NCBI RefSeq assembly: GCF_003049705.1
Contig: NZ_PIRF01000001.1
Location: 248,001 to 312,000 of the forward strand
Length of the DNA: 64,000 nt
Direction of reading: 5' to 3'
Origin: Campylobacter concisus
GTDB taxonomy: Bacteria; Campylobacterota; Campylobacteria; Campylobacterales; Campylobacteraceae
Position numbers and translations under genes: made by a program. Positions 56,971-64,000 of this stretch are shown here, one piece after another. How positions within the stretch are numbered: position 1 is the first letter of the stretch; every line of letters begins with the position of its first letter. The notes under the pieces were generated by a model, which did not search any database, was not told where the DNA came from, and saw nothing but the letters and a program-made list of their open reading frames with translations.

Positions 56971-59122
56971 AATTTTATTTTTAGTTCCGGTTTGTATTTT
57001 AAATCTAAGTGCAGCTGTGCAAGATGTACAGCTTTTGGCCGATGATGTAAAGCAAGATAAAGGCATCGTCACGGCTAATAAAAATGTTGTTGTATATTCA
57101 CAAGATTATCTTGTGACAGCTGATTGTGCTGTGTATGATCAAAATAATTCGATTATCGAGCTTTTTGGAAATGTCAACATGATGAAAGGAAAGAGCGAAG
57201 TCTCTCGCTCAAACTATGCAAAGTTAAATTTAAAAAATAATGACACTGCTTTTGAATCGCTTTTTATGATGAATAAAGACATGGAAGTATGGATGAGAAG
57301 CGATGAAAGCAGCTCTGACAGTGAGTACTATAGAGTAAAAAAAGCGATAGTTTCAAGTTGTAATGTCCAAGATCCTGACTGGAGTATCACCTCAAGCTCA
57401 GCTATGCTAAATAAACAAAGCAAATTTTTACATCTTTTTAACCCAGTCTTTCGTATAGCTAATGTGCCAGTTTTTTATTTGCCATATTTTGGTTTTTCAA
57501 CAGATACCACAAGAAGAACAGGCCTTTTGCCGCCTGAGCTTGGATACGGAAAATCTGAAGGCTTTTATTACAAACAGCCGATTTATTTTGCACCTTATAA
57601 TGAGTGGGACTTCGAGCTTGATCCGCAGATAAGAACAAACAGAGGTGCTGGAATTTATGGTGCGTTTAGATTTACTGAGTCGCCTGATTCAAGGGGTGAA
57701 ATAAGCTTTGGCTCATTTACTGATAAAAACAGCTACCAAGCCAAGCAAAAAGGAGAGACCTCAAATAAGGCTGAACTAAAAAATAAAACACATAAAGGTA
57801 TTGGACTAAAATACGAAAGAGATAAGCTTATAAGATACCTTAGTGAGGCGGATTTGCAAGAGGGAATTTGGATAGACGCAACGAAGCTAAATGATATAGA
57901 TTATTTAAATTTAAAGGGCAGAGATGATGATTATGATTCGCTTGTAACTTCTAAATTTAACTATTTCATCGCAAATGACGATCATTATTTTGGTGCTTAT
58001 GCAAAATACTACATAGATACTGAAAAAATTGGCTCAAAAAATGAGAACAAAGACACGCTTCAAGAGCTTCCATCGCTTCAGTATCATAAATTTACAGATG
58101 ATATTGTCTTGCCAAATATCTTATATTCACTCGATCTTCAGTCACATAGATATGATAGAAAAATAGGCGTTAGAGCGACTCAGTATGAATTTACGCTCCC
58201 AGCTTCAGTGCATGCGCCACTGCTTGATGATAGTTTAACGTTTTCATTTTACGAGTACCTATACGCTTCAAGAATAAATTACGAGAATAAGATAAATTCA
58301 TTTGATGATAAAAGAGAAGATAAGCATACAAATTTTGTAAATAATTACCATAAATTTGCCCTTCACACTGACCTTGCAAAAGCGTATGAAAGCTTTTATC
58401 ACACTCTAAATTTTGGAGCTGAATACCTACTACCAGGCTATAGAAAAGGAAATTTAGATGATGAGTTTATCTATGATAAAAATCTAAATGAGTATGAAAA
58501 TTTCTTGACTCAAGAGCAGAGTAAGGAAGAAATTTCTGGTTATTTGACTCAGTATTTCTTTAACTCTAATGGTAGAAAGATTATAAAACATAGTATTTCT
58601 CAAGGATATTACACAAAAGAAGATGAATATTCGAATTTAAAAAATGCTATCTATCTATATCCATTTGAAAATTTAAGCCTTTATAATAAGCTTGAGTATT
58701 CACACAAGAGCAAAGAGCTTAAAAAGATACAAAGTGGATTTTCATACACAAATGATTTATTTTGGCTAAATATGCTTCACACTATGAAGAAAAATGATAG
58801 CAAAATAAAAAATAGCGCAACAAAAGATAGCTATTTTACAAGTAGTCTTGGAGTAAAATTACCTCATCAATATAGTCTTATTGGTGGCTGGCAATATGAT
58901 ATCGAGCGAAGCTACACAAAAAGCTGGAGAGTTGGTGTGCTTCATCAAAGAAAATGCTGGAATTACGGGATAATTTATCAACAAGATGTCGAGCCAACAA
59001 CAACAATAAACGGCTCAGCATCAACCAGAAAAAATGGTATTTATTTTACGATAAATTTCTATCCAATGGGCGGTTTGCACTATGACTTTTCGCAAAGTAG
59101 CACAAAATCGAGTGCCAACTAA
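56963..59122 (+). CDS. lptD: LPS-assembly outer-membrane protein LptD
   Basis: Outer-membrane barrel that inserts LPS. A signal peptide (about 1-18, [18 protein letters not shown]) is followed by an OstA/LptA-like periplasmic domain (QLLADDVKQDKGIVTANKNVVVYSQDY) and a long beta barrel beginning near VPVFYLPYFGFSTDTTRRTGLL. Cysteines occur at SSCNVQDPDW and in the barrel (RKCWNYG). Length 719 is close to E. coli LptD. The last base of the stop adjoins the next ATG. Its substrate pathway includes the lpxB and lptF/G-type genes in this window. Confidence 0.92.
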   Translation: MRKILFLVPVCILNLSAAVQDVQLLADDVKQDKGIVTANKNVVVYSQDYLVTADCAVYDQNNSIIELFGNVNMMKGKSEVSRSNYAKLNLKNNDTAFESLFMMNKDMEVWMRSDESSSDSEYYRVKKAIVSSCNVQDPDWSITSSSAMLNKQSKFLHLFNPVFRIANVPVFYLPYFGFSTDTTRRTGLLPPELGYGKSEGFYYKQPIYFAPYNEWDFELDPQIRTNRGAGIYGAFRFTESPDSRGEISFGSFTDKNSYQAKQKGETSNKAELKNKTHKGIGLKYERDKLIRYLSEADLQEGIWIDATKLNDIDYLNLKGRDDDYDSLVTSKFNYFIANDDHYFGAYAKYYIDTEKIGSKNENKDTLQELPSLQYHKFTDDIVLPNILYSLDLQSHRYDRKIGVRATQYEFTLPASVHAPLLDDSLTFSFYEYLYASRINYENKINSFDDKREDKHTNFVNNYHKFALHTDLAKAYESFYHTLNFGAEYLLPGYRKGNLDDEFIYDKNLNEYENFLTQEQSKEEISGYLTQYFFNSNGRKIIKHSISQGYYTKEDEYSNLKNAIYLYPFENLSLYNKLEYSHKSKELKKIQSGFSYTNDLFWLNMLHTMKKNDSKIKNSATKDSYFTSSLGVKLPHQYSLIGGWQYDIERSYTKSWRVGVLHQRKCWNYGIIYQQDVEPTTTINGSASTRKNGIYFTINFYPMGGLHYDFSQSSTKSSAN

Positions 59123-59821
59123 ATGATAACGGCTAAATTTAAGGATCAATTAGAAGCAGCTAGCAAGCTAATTGAAATTTTGCCAAAAAAAGAGCTCGTA
59201 GATAAAAAGACGATAGTCGTTTGTATGTCACTTGAGTCAGTTATACTCACAGATGCAGTTTGTAGAAGTTTAAATTTAAGCTACGAGATGCTCTTTAGCG
59301 AGCCAATACCTGCGCCAAACAACAGTGAGTGTGACGTTGCAATAGTCAGTGAAACCGAAGATATAGTTTTAAATGATAAACTTATAAAAGCTTTTAATAT
59401 AAGCTATGACTATATTTACGGCGAAGCACATAGAAAATATGAAGAGAAAATTTTAAAAAACGTTTATAAATACCGAAAAGGAAATTTGATAGGAGAGCTA
59501 AAAGATAAAAATATTTTACTAATCGATGAGGGGTGCGAGACTGGTATGACGGCACTCATTTGCATAAAGACGTTACTTGATGTGAAGGTAAAATCCATCT
59601 CATACGCAACGCCAGTGATTGCTACTGATGTCTTTATAAATTTAAATGATATGGTTGATGAAATTTACACGATAAACAAGATCGTTGATTTTATCGATGT
59701 GGATTCGTATTACGAGAAAAAGATCGAAGCTACGAGTGAGCGTATCATGTCAATATTAGAAGAGAGCCCTTATTATTTGCCGTTACAAAAACAACAAGGA
59801 GATAAAAATAATGCAATATAG
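59123..59821 (+). CDS. phosphoribosyltransferase-like protein
   Basis: 232 residues with a type I phosphoribosyltransferase-like core; the PRPP loop is [23 protein letters not shown] (near 130), followed by [15 protein letters not shown]. The N-terminal part ([29 protein letters not shown]) fits the fold as well. The base specificity cannot be assigned. It starts right after lptD and overlaps pnp by 11 bases, in the place of a C. jejuni gene of unknown function between purD and pnp. Confidence 0.72.
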   Translation: MITAKFKDQLEAASKLIEILPKKELVDKKTIVVCMSLESVILTDAVCRSLNLSYEMLFSEPIPAPNNSECDVAIVSETEDIVLNDKLIKAFNISYDYIYGEAHRKYEEKILKNVYKYRKGNLIGELKDKNILLIDEGCETGMTALICIKTLLDVKVKSISYATPVIATDVFINLNDMVDEIYTINKIVDFIDVDSYYEKKIEATSERIMSILEESPYYLPLQKQQGDKNNAI

Positions 59822-62009
59822 TATAGAAGTCAATAATCAGGTTGAAATTTTTGACCTTAATAAAGTAGCAAAACAAGCTAGCGGAGCAGTGCTTTTAAGG
59901 GTGAAAAATACCGTCGTTTTAGCAACTGTTGCAAGAGAAGACACACAAGTTGAGGAGGATTTTTTACCTTTAACGGTGCAATACATTGAAAAAGCTTACG
60001 CTGCTGGAAAAATTCCTGGTGGATATGTTAAGCGTGAGACAAAGCCAGGCGACTTTGAAACGCTAACAGCTCGCATCATCGATAGATCTCTTAGACCGCT
60101 CTTTCCAAAAGGTTACGCATATCCAACTCAAATCGTTGTAATGGTGCTTTCAGCTGATCCTGAAGTTGATTTGCAAGTTGTGAGCCTAAATGCAGCCTCT
60201 GTTGCACTATATCTTAGCGACATACCTGTAAATCGCCCAGTTTGTGGCGTGAGAGTTGGTTATATAGATGAAAAATTTGTGATCAACCCAAGCAACTCTG
60301 AACTAAAACAAAGCGCGATCGATCTATACGTGGCTGGAACAAAAGATGAGCTTTTGATGATCGAGATGAGAAGCTTGCCTCAGCAAACTACGCAGCTTAT
60401 CCCGATGGTCGCGATCGAGCCGATGATAGATCCAAGCTTAAGTGATAGCATGGCTCAAAAACAGCTGATGAATGAATTTAGCGAAGATATGATGGTTGAG
60501 GCGATTGATTTTGCTGGTAAGGCGATATTAAGGGCTAGCAGTGCTTACGAAGAAGCTTTCAAAGAGCATAAAAAAGAGGACGCTGCGCTTGAGTTAAAAC
60601 CTGAAATAGAAAATGAAAATATCGCTATTTATATCGATAAATTTTATAAAGCAGAGGTTAAAAACGCGATCAATCAAATGGCAAAAAGCGAGCGTGCGAG
60701 CGAACTTAGCAAGATCGCGAAACAAATTTCAAGCGATGAGGTCGCTCAAAAAGAGGGCTGGGACGAGGCTGTCATCACAAATGTCCTTGGCAAATATAAA
60801 AAGAAAATCGTTAGAGAGCAGATAATAAATGAAGGCGTAAGAGCTGATGGACGTGGTCTTGAAGAGGTTAGGCCTATTAGTATCGAAACAAATGTGCTTC
60901 CAAATGCACATGGCTCATGCCTCTTTACAAGAGGACAGACACAAGCCCTAGTTGTCACTACTCTTGGCACTGACAGCGACGCTCAAATGTATGACATCCT
61001 CACTGAAAAAGTACCTTTTGTAGAGAAATTTATGTTTAACTACAACTTCCCGGGCTTTAGCGTAGGTGAGGCAAGCCCACTAAAAGCTCCTGGTAGACGC
61101 GAGCTTGGACATGGAAATTTGGCCAAACGTGCCCTTGCGCCAAGCATTGATCTAGCATCACCATACACAATAAGAGTCGTTTCAGAAATTTTAGAGAGCA
61201 ACGGCTCAAGTTCGATGGCTAGCGTTTGTGGTGGCTCTCTTGCACTTAGGGCAGCTGGCGTAAATACTTTAAAACTTGTCGCAGGTGTCGCTATGGGATT
61301 AATATTTGAAGGCGATAAACACGCAGTACTAACAGATATCATGGGGCTTGAAGATCATGACGGTGATATGGACTTTAAAGTAGCAGGTACAAGCGATGGT
61401 ATCACAGCACTTCAGATGGATATTAAGCTTGGTGGCATTAGCTTAGAAGTGCTAAAAGAGGCACTTTATCAAGCAAAACGTGGTAGAGAGCATATCTTAT
61501 CTTTGATGGCAGAAGCGGATAAAAATATAGAAATAAATGAAGATGTGCTTCCAAAGCTTGAACTATTTAGTGTCGATCCAAGCAAGATCGTAGACATCAT
61601 CGGACAAGCTGGCAAGACTATAAAAGAGATCATTGAAAAATTTGAAGTCTCAATCGATCTTGATAGAGAAAAAGGTGAAGTTAAAATCGCAGGTGGAGCA
61701 AAGAAAAATGTTGATGCTGCAAAAGATTACATCATCTCTATCACTTCAAAAGACAATGGACGTTCATTTGGCAAAAAGCCGTTTAAACACGACAAAGAAC
61801 GTTCAAAACCAAATTTTAATATCGGTGATGAGTTTTTGGGAACTGTAAAGAGTGTGGTTGATTTTGGTGTGTTTATCGAGCTAAAAGATGGCATTGATGG
61901 CTTGCTTCATATCTCAAAGATAAAAACTCCATTAAATGTAGGCGACCAGATCAAAGTATGTGTGAGCGAGCAAAAAGGAAATAAAATTTCGCTCTCTTTA
62001 GTCGAATAA
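59811..62009 (+). CDS. pnp: polyribonucleotide nucleotidyltransferase (PNPase)
   Basis: Phosphorolytic 3'-5' exoribonuclease of mRNA decay. Two RNase PH domains are visible: the first with [34 protein letters not shown], the second with [24 protein letters not shown] and [17 protein letters not shown] domain (~580-640, [15 protein letters not shown]) and an S1 domain (~665-732, [20 protein letters not shown]) follow. Length 732 is normal. Coupled to the upstream gene; the S1 tail is intact. Confidence 0.97.
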   Translation: MQYSIEVNNQVEIFDLNKVAKQASGAVLLRVKNTVVLATVAREDTQVEEDFLPLTVQYIEKAYAAGKIPGGYVKRETKPGDFETLTARIIDRSLRPLFPKGYAYPTQIVVMVLSADPEVDLQVVSLNAASVALYLSDIPVNRPVCGVRVGYIDEKFVINPSNSELKQSAIDLYVAGTKDELLMIEMRSLPQQTTQLIPMVAIEPMIDPSLSDSMAQKQLMNEFSEDMMVEAIDFAGKAILRASSAYEEAFKEHKKEDAALELKPEIENENIAIYIDKFYKAEVKNAINQMAKSERASELSKIAKQISSDEVAQKEGWDEAVITNVLGKYKKKIVREQIINEGVRADGRGLEEVRPISIETNVLPNAHGSCLFTRGQTQALVVTTLGTDSDAQMYDILTEKVPFVEKFMFNYNFPGFSVGEASPLKAPGRRELGHGNLAKRALAPSIDLASPYTIRVVSEILESNGSSSMASVCGGSLALRAAGVNTLKLVAGVAMGLIFEGDKHAVLTDIMGLEDHDGDMDFKVAGTSDGITALQMDIKLGGISLEVLKEALYQAKRGREHILSLMAEADKNIEINEDVLPKLELFSVDPSKIVDIIGQAGKTIKEIIEKFEVSIDLDREKGEVKIAGGAKKNVDAAKDYIISITSKDNGRSFGKKPFKHDKERSKPNFNIGDEFLGTVKSVVDFGVFIELKDGIDGLLHISKIKTPLNVGDQIKVCVSEQKGNKISLSLVE

Positions 62010-62023
62010 ATTTTAAAGGATAG

Positions 62024-62878
62024 ATGATGAAATACAAAAAGTTGCTTTTTCCAATAGGAGCTGGAGACGATATCGAGCCAAGAATTTATGGTGCCCTAAA
62101 GGTTGCTCAGTGGTTTAACACACATATGGAAATTATGACTTGCCAGCTTGACCCAAGCGTAGTTTATAATATGAAAATGACGCTTCGTGGAGGAGTGCTT
62201 TTTGAGGAATTTCTAAAATCAGCTAAATCTGAACTAGCTGTCGAGCATGAAGAGAATGAGAAAATTTTCAATAAAATTTGTGCTGAGCTTGGCATAAAAG
62301 TAACTAGTGAAATCATTGAAGATGTTTGCACTGCAAATTTTACGATTCACAGTGGTAAAAGAAGTGCGATAGTGGAGCAAGAGAGTAAATTTTGCGATCT
62401 AGTAGTGGCTGCCGTGCCACTTGATGGAAAGATCACTGGTACATTTGAGTCAGCTGTTTTAAAAAGCGGTAAAAATGCGATTGTAATACCTAGAAAAATG
62501 CGTGAGTTTAAAGCCGATAATATCCTTGTTAGCTGGACTGGTACGACGCAAAGCTCAAGGGCATTAACAGGCTCGATCGATCTTTTAAAAAAGGCAAAAA
62601 ATGTTCAGTGCATTACCTCAAAAGCAAGCCTTGGCGATAATGCCGAACTAAATCTTAAAAAGCTTGAAGAGTACTTCAAAATTCATGGCATATCAGCCAC
62701 TTTTGAAGTGATCGCTACCACGATGATACCTGGTGAAGCGCTTTTAAAAGCAGCTATTGATAGAAATGCTGATCTAATCGTTGCTAGCAGATATGGTGAA
62801 AATGGTCTTATGGAAATGGTGCTTGGTGGCACTTCAAGATTTTTCTTAGAACACACAAATATCCCAGTTTATCTATAA
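62024..62878 (+). CDS. universal stress protein family protein (tandem UspA)
   Basis: 284 residues with two UspA-like halves. The first starts KLLFPIGAGDDIEPRIYGALKVAQWF, and the second has the ATP-binding-type end ADLIVASRYGENGLMEMVLGGTSRFFLEHTNIPVYL. Members bind ATP or act in stress survival; the role here is unknown. Two ATGs in tandem (62024, 62027) follow an AAAGGA site. A terminator lies right after the stop. Confidence 0.85.
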   Translation: MMKYKKLLFPIGAGDDIEPRIYGALKVAQWFNTHMEIMTCQLDPSVVYNMKMTLRGGVLFEEFLKSAKSELAVEHEENEKIFNKICAELGIKVTSEIIEDVCTANFTIHSGKRSAIVEQESKFCDLVVAAVPLDGKITGTFESAVLKSGKNAIVIPRKMREFKADNILVSWTGTTQSSRALTGSIDLLKKAKNVQCITSKASLGDNAELNLKKLEEYFKIHGISATFEVIATTMIPGEALLKAAIDRNADLIVASRYGENGLMEMVLGGTSRFFLEHTNIPVYL

Positions 62879-62880
62879 TG

Positions 62881-62902
62881 GATTGCGGCTTAGTCCGCGA
62901 TC
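62881..62902 (+). terminator. terminator after the usp gene
   Basis: GATTGCGG pairs with CCGCGATC (one G-U), loop CTTAGT, followed by TAATTCTTTTTC, two bases from the stop. Confidence 0.8.
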
Positions 62903-62944
62903 TAATTCTTTTTCATTTTATAGATTTTAAATTCCATTCATTCA

Positions 62945-63011
62945 CAAGAATTGACTACTAAATTTTGGCTTCACTGACCGCTTAGTTCAAATTTTAGAGC
63001 CGAAATTACTC
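62945..63011. repeat. module R1 of composite repeat copy B
   Basis: 67-base unit beginning CAAGAATTGACTACTAAA and ending GAGCCGAAATTACTC. It is identical to R2 at 63244-63310 at 65 of 67 positions. An internal hairpin can form between TTTTGGCT and AGCCGAAA (one mismatch). Confidence 0.9.
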
Positions 63012-63045
63012 TTTAAAATTCGAGGGAGGCTTTTTTTGAATAGAA

Positions 63046-63168
63046 CGCATGCAGTGCGCCAGCACCATTGCATGCACCTTGAACGTGCGAGGGGTTTGGG
63101 GGATTTAAAAAGGGGGATAAGGGGACGGCCTCGTAACTCGAGTCCCCTTGTCTCCCTTTTGAATAAAA
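63046..63168. repeat. module S of composite repeat copy B, with 19-base-pair hairpin
   Basis: Begins CGCATGCAGTGCG like copy A (10392) and ends with CCCTTTTGAATAAAA like it. AAAAGGGGGATAAGGGGAC (63108-63126) pairs along its whole length with GTCCCCTTGTCTCCCTTTT (63142-63160): 19 pairs, two of them G-U, loop of 15. GCATGCA and TGCATGC form a second possible stem. Confidence 0.85.
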
Positions 63169-63243
63169 GAGTTCATAAATTTAAAGTTGGGATTTCAAAA
63201 ATAGAAATTTACTATTTTCAAATTTTAAAACTTAACTCACTCG

Positions 63244-63310
63244 CAAGAATTGACTACTAAATTTTGACTTCACTGACCGCTTAGCTCAAATTTTAGAGCC
63301 GAAATTACTC
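63244..63310. repeat. module R2 of composite repeat copy B
   Basis: Direct repeat of R1 in the same orientation, flanking module S on the other side. It is followed by TCATAAATTTTAAAATTT, the module T palindrome that also flanks copy A. Confidence 0.9.
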
Positions 63311-63457
63311 GTTCATAAATTTTAAAATTTACAAGACCTTAATAGCATAGTGTGTCAGATGATAGCGCGCTTTGTTCTTAGCCATAAACTACAAATTCTA
63401 TAAAATTTTAAAGCTCCCATTAAGTTTTCATCAAGCACCTTATTAGCCAAAATTTTG

Positions 63458-63463
63458 TAAAAT
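63458..63463 (+). promoter_or_regulatory. -10 box of the dnaE promoter
   Basis: TTTTG-TAAAAT, 25 bases before the dnaE ATG. Confidence 0.5.
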
Positions 63464-63487
63464 CCACTCATTAAAAAAGGATAAAAA

Positions 63488-64000
63488 ATGAGTGAAAATT
63501 CTAGCTTTACGCACCTGCATTTACACACCGAATACTCCCTACTTGACGGAGCGAACAAGATAAAAGAGCTAGCTCACGTGCTTCATGATAGAGGCGACAC
63601 AGCAGCGGCTATCACAGATCACGGCAATATGTTTGGAGCGATAGATTTTTACAAGGCGATGAAAAAAGAGGGGATAAAACCGCTAATTGGCATCGAAGCT
63701 TACGTTCATAATGGCGAGCAGCTTGATGACAAGAGTACTAAACAGCGCTTTCACCTTATACTAATCGCCAAAAACGAGACTGGCTATAAAAATTTAATGT
63801 ATCTTAGCTCCATGAGCTACATCGAGGGCTTTTATTACTACCCTCGTATAAATAAGAAAATCTTAAAAGAGCACAGCGAGGGCTTGGTTTGTAGCTCTGC
63901 TTGCTTGCAGGGTGAGGTGAGTTGGCATCTAAATTTAAGTGATCGCAATGTGAAATTTGGCGCAAAGGGCTATGAGAGAGCAAAAGAGGTCGCGCTTGAG
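63488..64000 (+). CDS. dnaE: DNA polymerase III alpha subunit DnaE, 3' end cut by window
   Basis: The first 171 codons of the replicative polymerase, still open at the window end. The N-terminal PHP domain is unmistakable: FTHLHLHTEYSLLDGANKIKEL, AITDHGNMFGAIDFYKAMKKEGIKPLIGIEAYV, and HLILIAKNETGYKNLMYLSS, then SACLQGEV. The ATG follows AAAAAAGGATAAAA and a -10 box. It lies in frame with no stop to the last base. Confidence 0.96.
   Translation, partial: MSENSSFTHLHLHTEYSLLDGANKIKELAHVLHDRGDTAAAITDHGNMFGAIDFYKAMKKEGIKPLIGIEAYVHNGEQLDDKSTKQRFHLILIAKNETGYKNLMYLSSMSYIEGFYYYPRINKKILKEHSEGLVCSSACLQGEVSWHLNLSDRNVKFGAKGYERAKEVALE

Larger units (their letters stand above)
62879..63487. other. 609-base non-coding region with composite repeat copy B
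   Basis: No gene supported. After the usp terminator come module R1 (62945-63011), module S (63046-63168), a short AT-rich spacer, module R2 (63244-63310), an AT palindrome module T (63311-63335) and the dnaE promoter. A 74-codon frame at 63036-63260 translates through S and has no recognisable family; such frames are probably artefacts of the repeat. Confidence 0.75.

Noticed and set aside
63036-63260. 74-codon rightward frame in copy B
   Set aside because: It translates module S and spacer, with no start signal and no similar frame in copy A. Similar arginine-rich hypothetical proteins are probably repeat artefacts.

Overview
The window is AT-rich chromosomal DNA of a Campylobacter, most likely from the C. 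concisus group. The genus call rests on three runs of genes that I recall being collinear with C. jejuni: pglF-pglG-cheY-prmA-ftsH-psd-pssA; surE-lpxB-greA-lpxH-cheV-cheA-cheW-serB-tal followed by rplY-pth-lptG-lysA-pheA-hisC-fliF-fliG-fliH-dxs-perR and ubiE-xseA-serC; and uvrC-guaA-purD-pnp. The species call is an inference only. The window is gene-dense, with many 1-17 nt gene overlaps. It begins inside pglF and ends inside dnaE.

Region 1 (1-10156) holds the end of the N-glycosylation locus, hisH-hisA, then cheY-prmA-ftsH-psd-pssA. A short leader peptide with five consecutive leucine codons sits between pssA and leuA. An 811-base non-coding stretch after leuA (10157-10967) holds a composite repeat. 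A second copy of that repeat lies at 62945-63335, between a universal stress protein gene and dnaE.

Region 2 (10968-34218) is the long conserved block. It covers tRNA modification (tcdA-like), surE, lipid A synthesis and transport (lpxB, lpxH-like, lptG-like), the chemotaxis core (cheV-cheA-cheW), serB, tal, rplY, pth, amino-acid synthesis (lysA, pheA, hisC), the flagellar base (fliF-fliG-fliH), dxs, the peroxide regulator perR, a CYTH/CHAD protein and ubiE. A HinfI/CcrM-like orphan adenine methyltransferase with a small partner gene is inserted between ubiE and xseA (34418-35792).

Region 3 (35785-47755) contains xseA-serC, a large SAM methyltransferase, a TSUP permease and an isolated short trpE. 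A leftward operon follows: DUF721-like gene, uvrC, a PAS protein with a histidine-less Hpt-like domain, and a pseudo-histidine-kinase with three decayed receiver domains. A 55-residue lipoprotein gene overlaps the start of the DUF721-like gene on the opposite strand.

Region 4 (47871-64000) contains nhaD and guaA. Next comes a small foreign-looking island at the 3' end of guaA: a YbgA-like gene, a pyrimidine-dimer glycosylase gene and a broken GNAT acetyltransferase gene of Firmicutes type. Then come a cupin gene, a Bcr/CflA exporter, hemD, a 6S-like RNA with its own promoter and terminator, purD, an RDD gene, lptD, a phosphoribosyltransferase-like gene, pnp, usp, the second composite repeat and the start of dnaE.

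The less ordinary elements are the leucine leader before leuA, the R-S-R composite repeat, the decayed phosphorelay pair beside uvrC, the guaA-linked UV-repair cassette and the orphan methyltransferase. No CRISPR array, rRNA, tRNA, transposase or prophage gene was recognised.
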